DNA from: Nonlabens sp. Ci31
Lineage (GTDB): Bacteria > Bacteroidota > Bacteroidia > Flavobacteriales > Flavobacteriaceae
Assembly (NCBI RefSeq): GCF_012974865.1
Contig: NZ_CP043633.1
Span: 806,001-870,000, forward strand
Length of the DNA: 64,000 nt
Direction of reading: 5' to 3'
Part shown: piece by piece, positions 62,652 through 64,000 of the stretch
Layout of the letters: each line of letters begins with the position of its first letter
How positions within the stretch are numbered: position 1 is the first letter of the stretch
Program-made: the position numbers and the translations under genes
Notes under the pieces: model-generated
The model's input: only the letters and a program-made list of their open reading frames with translations
Databases searched by the model: none
Told to the model about the DNA's origin: nothing

Positions 62652-63788
62652 TTATGGAAGCGGCGGCGGCGTATTGCCCCCTAGGAATCCTTTTAATTCT
62701 TCCACCTCACTAAGTGCTTTCCAGCCGTCCATTCCAGCTTTCCATACTAAGGTGTCTTTATTAACCGTACGACTAGCAAATAAAGAACGCAATTGTTCGT
62801 AAGGAACTGGGCCGGTTTGAGCACCGTTGAGTGCATAGAAATAACTGGTGGCTTGTGGCACCGGTGGCGGCATGGCCGAAGCTTGATTTTGTTGTTGTGG
62901 CAGTTGTTGCTGACCACCCATTTGAGGAGACATCATATTGCCCATTTGTTGCGCGAGGACAAATCCCATTCCCATTCCCATTCCAGCGCCAGCCGTTCCA
63001 CCTTCATTTTTTGCCGCTGCTTCAATAGCTTTAGCCGTTTTGAATTTGGTCAATTTATCTAGGTCAATTTTATCCAGACGGCTGTATTCAAAGATCTCTT
63101 TCTTGAGTTCTTCTGGCATAGAAACATTCTCGATATAGAATTTCTCTAAGGAAATTCCTACACTCAAAAACTCTGACTTCATCACTTCTTGACAAGTTTC
63201 AGAAAGCTCTGATGTATTTGCCGCATATAATTCTATAGGAAGGTTGGCCTCTCCTACGGTATCTGTAAATCGAGTAGCAATCAAACTTTTAAGATGCTCA
63301 TTGATCTCAAAATTGGTAAAATTATTATCCGTTCCTACGATGTCTACAACAAATTTACCGGAGTCAGCTATTTTAAATGCGTAAGTACCAAAAGCTCTAA
63401 TTTCGACCAGTCCGAAGCGGTCATCACTTAAGGTAATAGGGTTTTTAGTCCCCCATTTTTCGTCAGTAAACAAGGTAGTGTTGACAAAATAAACCTCTGC
63501 TTTAAATGGCGAGTTGAAACCGTATTTCCATCCTTTTAAGGTGGAAAGAATAGGTAGGTTTTGTGTGGTTAATTCATAAGTACCTGGCTCAAATACATCT
63601 GCTAGTTGGCCTTCATTTATAAAGACGGCTGTTTGTCCCTCACGTACAATGAGTTTTGCACCGTTTTTGATTTCGTTTTGATAACGCTCAAATCTGTAAG
63701 CGATCGTATCATCTGTATAATCGAGCCACTCGATAATGTCTATAAATTCGTGACTCAGTTTTTCTTTAATCTTATCAAATATTCCCAT
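62652..63788 (-). CDS. SPFH-domain (virion core-like) protein with C-terminal GYF_2 domain
   Basis: A 378-residue protein. Residues about 20-250 match the SPFH/YdjI-like virion core fold (AYRFERYQNEIKNGAKLIVREGQTAVFINEGQLADVFEPGTYELTTQNLP). A Gly/Met-rich hinge (GGTAGAGMGMGMG), a Gln/Pro-rich stretch (about 290-315) and a GYF_2 domain (YFYALNGAQTGPVPYEQLRSLF...LVWKAGMDGW) follow. It has no transmembrane span. GYF_2 binds partner proteins, presumably the zinc-ribbon protein next door. Function unproven. Confidence 0.88.
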   Translation of the reverse strand: MGIFDKIKEKLSHEFIDIIEWLDYTDDTIAYRFERYQNEIKNGAKLIVREGQTAVFINEGQLADVFEPGTYELTTQNLPILSTLKGWKYGFNSPFKAEVYFVNTTLFTDEKWGTKNPITLSDDRFGLVEIRAFGTYAFKIADSGKFVVDIVGTDNNFTNFEINEHLKSLIATRFTDTVGEANLPIELYAANTSELSETCQEVMKSEFLSVGISLEKFYIENVSMPEELKKEIFEYSRLDKIDLDKLTKFKTAKAIEAAAKNEGGTAGAGMGMGMGFVLAQQMGNMMSPQMGGQQQLPQQQNQASAMPPPVPQATSYFYALNGAQTGPVPYEQLRSLFASRTVNKDTLVWKAGMDGWKALSEVEELKGFLGGNTPPPLP

Positions 63789-64000
63789 TTTGGTTGGTTT
63801 TAAATTTGGTTATGAAGTTACTAATTTTGAGGAAAATTGTGCTTTGTACTTTTTTAAAATAGCATTTATTGCTGATCTCGGTTCTTTTTAAAAGTCAAAT
63901 GATAACCGACACCATAGAATAGGTAGTTATAAATAAAGAAATGTTACCGTTCCTTTTACCTTTTTTACTCTTATAAGCGGGATCTATAGAATAGAACTAA
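63789..64000. other. Window end, no gene recognised
   Basis: About 210 AT-rich bases upstream of the SPFH gene. Nothing is supported here. Confidence 0.4.

Noticed and set aside
1..64000. tRNA, rRNA or prophage genes
   Set aside because: No cloverleaf with T-arm and CCA-end pattern, rRNA signature or phage structural gene was found on either strand by eye; a covariance-model scan would be decisive.

Overview
The window is AT-rich chromosomal DNA from a member of the Flavobacteriia (Bacteroidota). Supporting signs are a secreted glycoside hydrolase with a type IX secretion C-terminal domain, a TonB receptor with a carboxypeptidase-regulatory-like leader domain, an HU-CCDC81/SPOR protein, kynurenine-branch 3-hydroxyanthranilate dioxygenase, weak Shine-Dalgarno sequences and repeated TAnnTTTG promoter boxes upstream of genes. 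The genus cannot be fixed from sequence alone. Most of the window is core chromosome. No prophage, plasmid, CRISPR, rRNA or tRNA gene was seen.

Layout. 0-5.5 kb: end of polA, a secreted GH16 glucanase, two paralogous secreted proteins and a PLP enzyme. 5.5-13.5 kb: a 2TM-DHFR fusion, a dead four-helix-bundle gene, fabD, the odhA-odhB pair and a small barrel protein. 14-26 kb: an Lhr-type helicase, hflX, an HDAC-like deacetylase, a transsulfuration-type PLP enzyme, a PLDc_N-like/TPR protein, a CBS-domain membrane protein and a broken GNAT gene. 26-32 kb: an HU-CCDC81/SPOR protein, a CREST-like membrane protein, pheS with two small followers, two fasciclin genes and 3-hydroxyanthranilate dioxygenase. 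32-36 kb: hemC, an NrfD-like fragment and hemA, with a divergent AraC regulator. 36-43.5 kb: a decayed lipoprotein gene, cvpA, glyQS, a methyltransferase, a coiled-coil protein and comF. 43.7-46.8 kb: an enoyl-CoA hydratase gene runs into a tandem array of six 237-bp units and an IS200-like transposase. 46.9-54.6 kb: a metal-uptake cluster (two permeases, ATPase, binding lipoprotein, thioredoxin-fold protein, TonB receptor, DtxR/MntR regulator). 54.7-57.4 kb: nadD, gmk, yicC and a frameshifted Crp/Fnr regulator. 57.8-61.2 kb: hemD-hemE-EI24-hemF. The window ends with a zinc-ribbon protein and an SPFH/GYF protein.

How the genes work together. Haem synthesis is present as two separate blocks, hemA-hemC and hemD-hemE-hemF, about 22 kb apart. 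The metal cluster could carry a divalent metal across both membranes under its own metal-sensing repressor. odhA-odhB form the 2-oxoglutarate dehydrogenase E1-E2 pair, and yicC-gmk-nadD form a housekeeping operon.

The most unusual content is repeat biology. (1) A 14-16-bp palindrome, CGCTTTCGCGAAAGCG, occurs eleven times, eight times inside genes and always in one of two reading phases. (2) A 237-bp tandem array fuses the 3' end of an enoyl-CoA hydratase gene to the 5' end of a lipoprotein gene, giving five mini-lipoprotein ORFs. (3) The hairpin in each array unit has the same 18-bp core as the two hairpins flanking the adjacent IS200-like gene, but different, self-complementary arms. (4) At least five genes are broken by frameshifts or stops, including a Crp/Fnr regulator cut from its DNA-binding domain at a (CG)4 tract.
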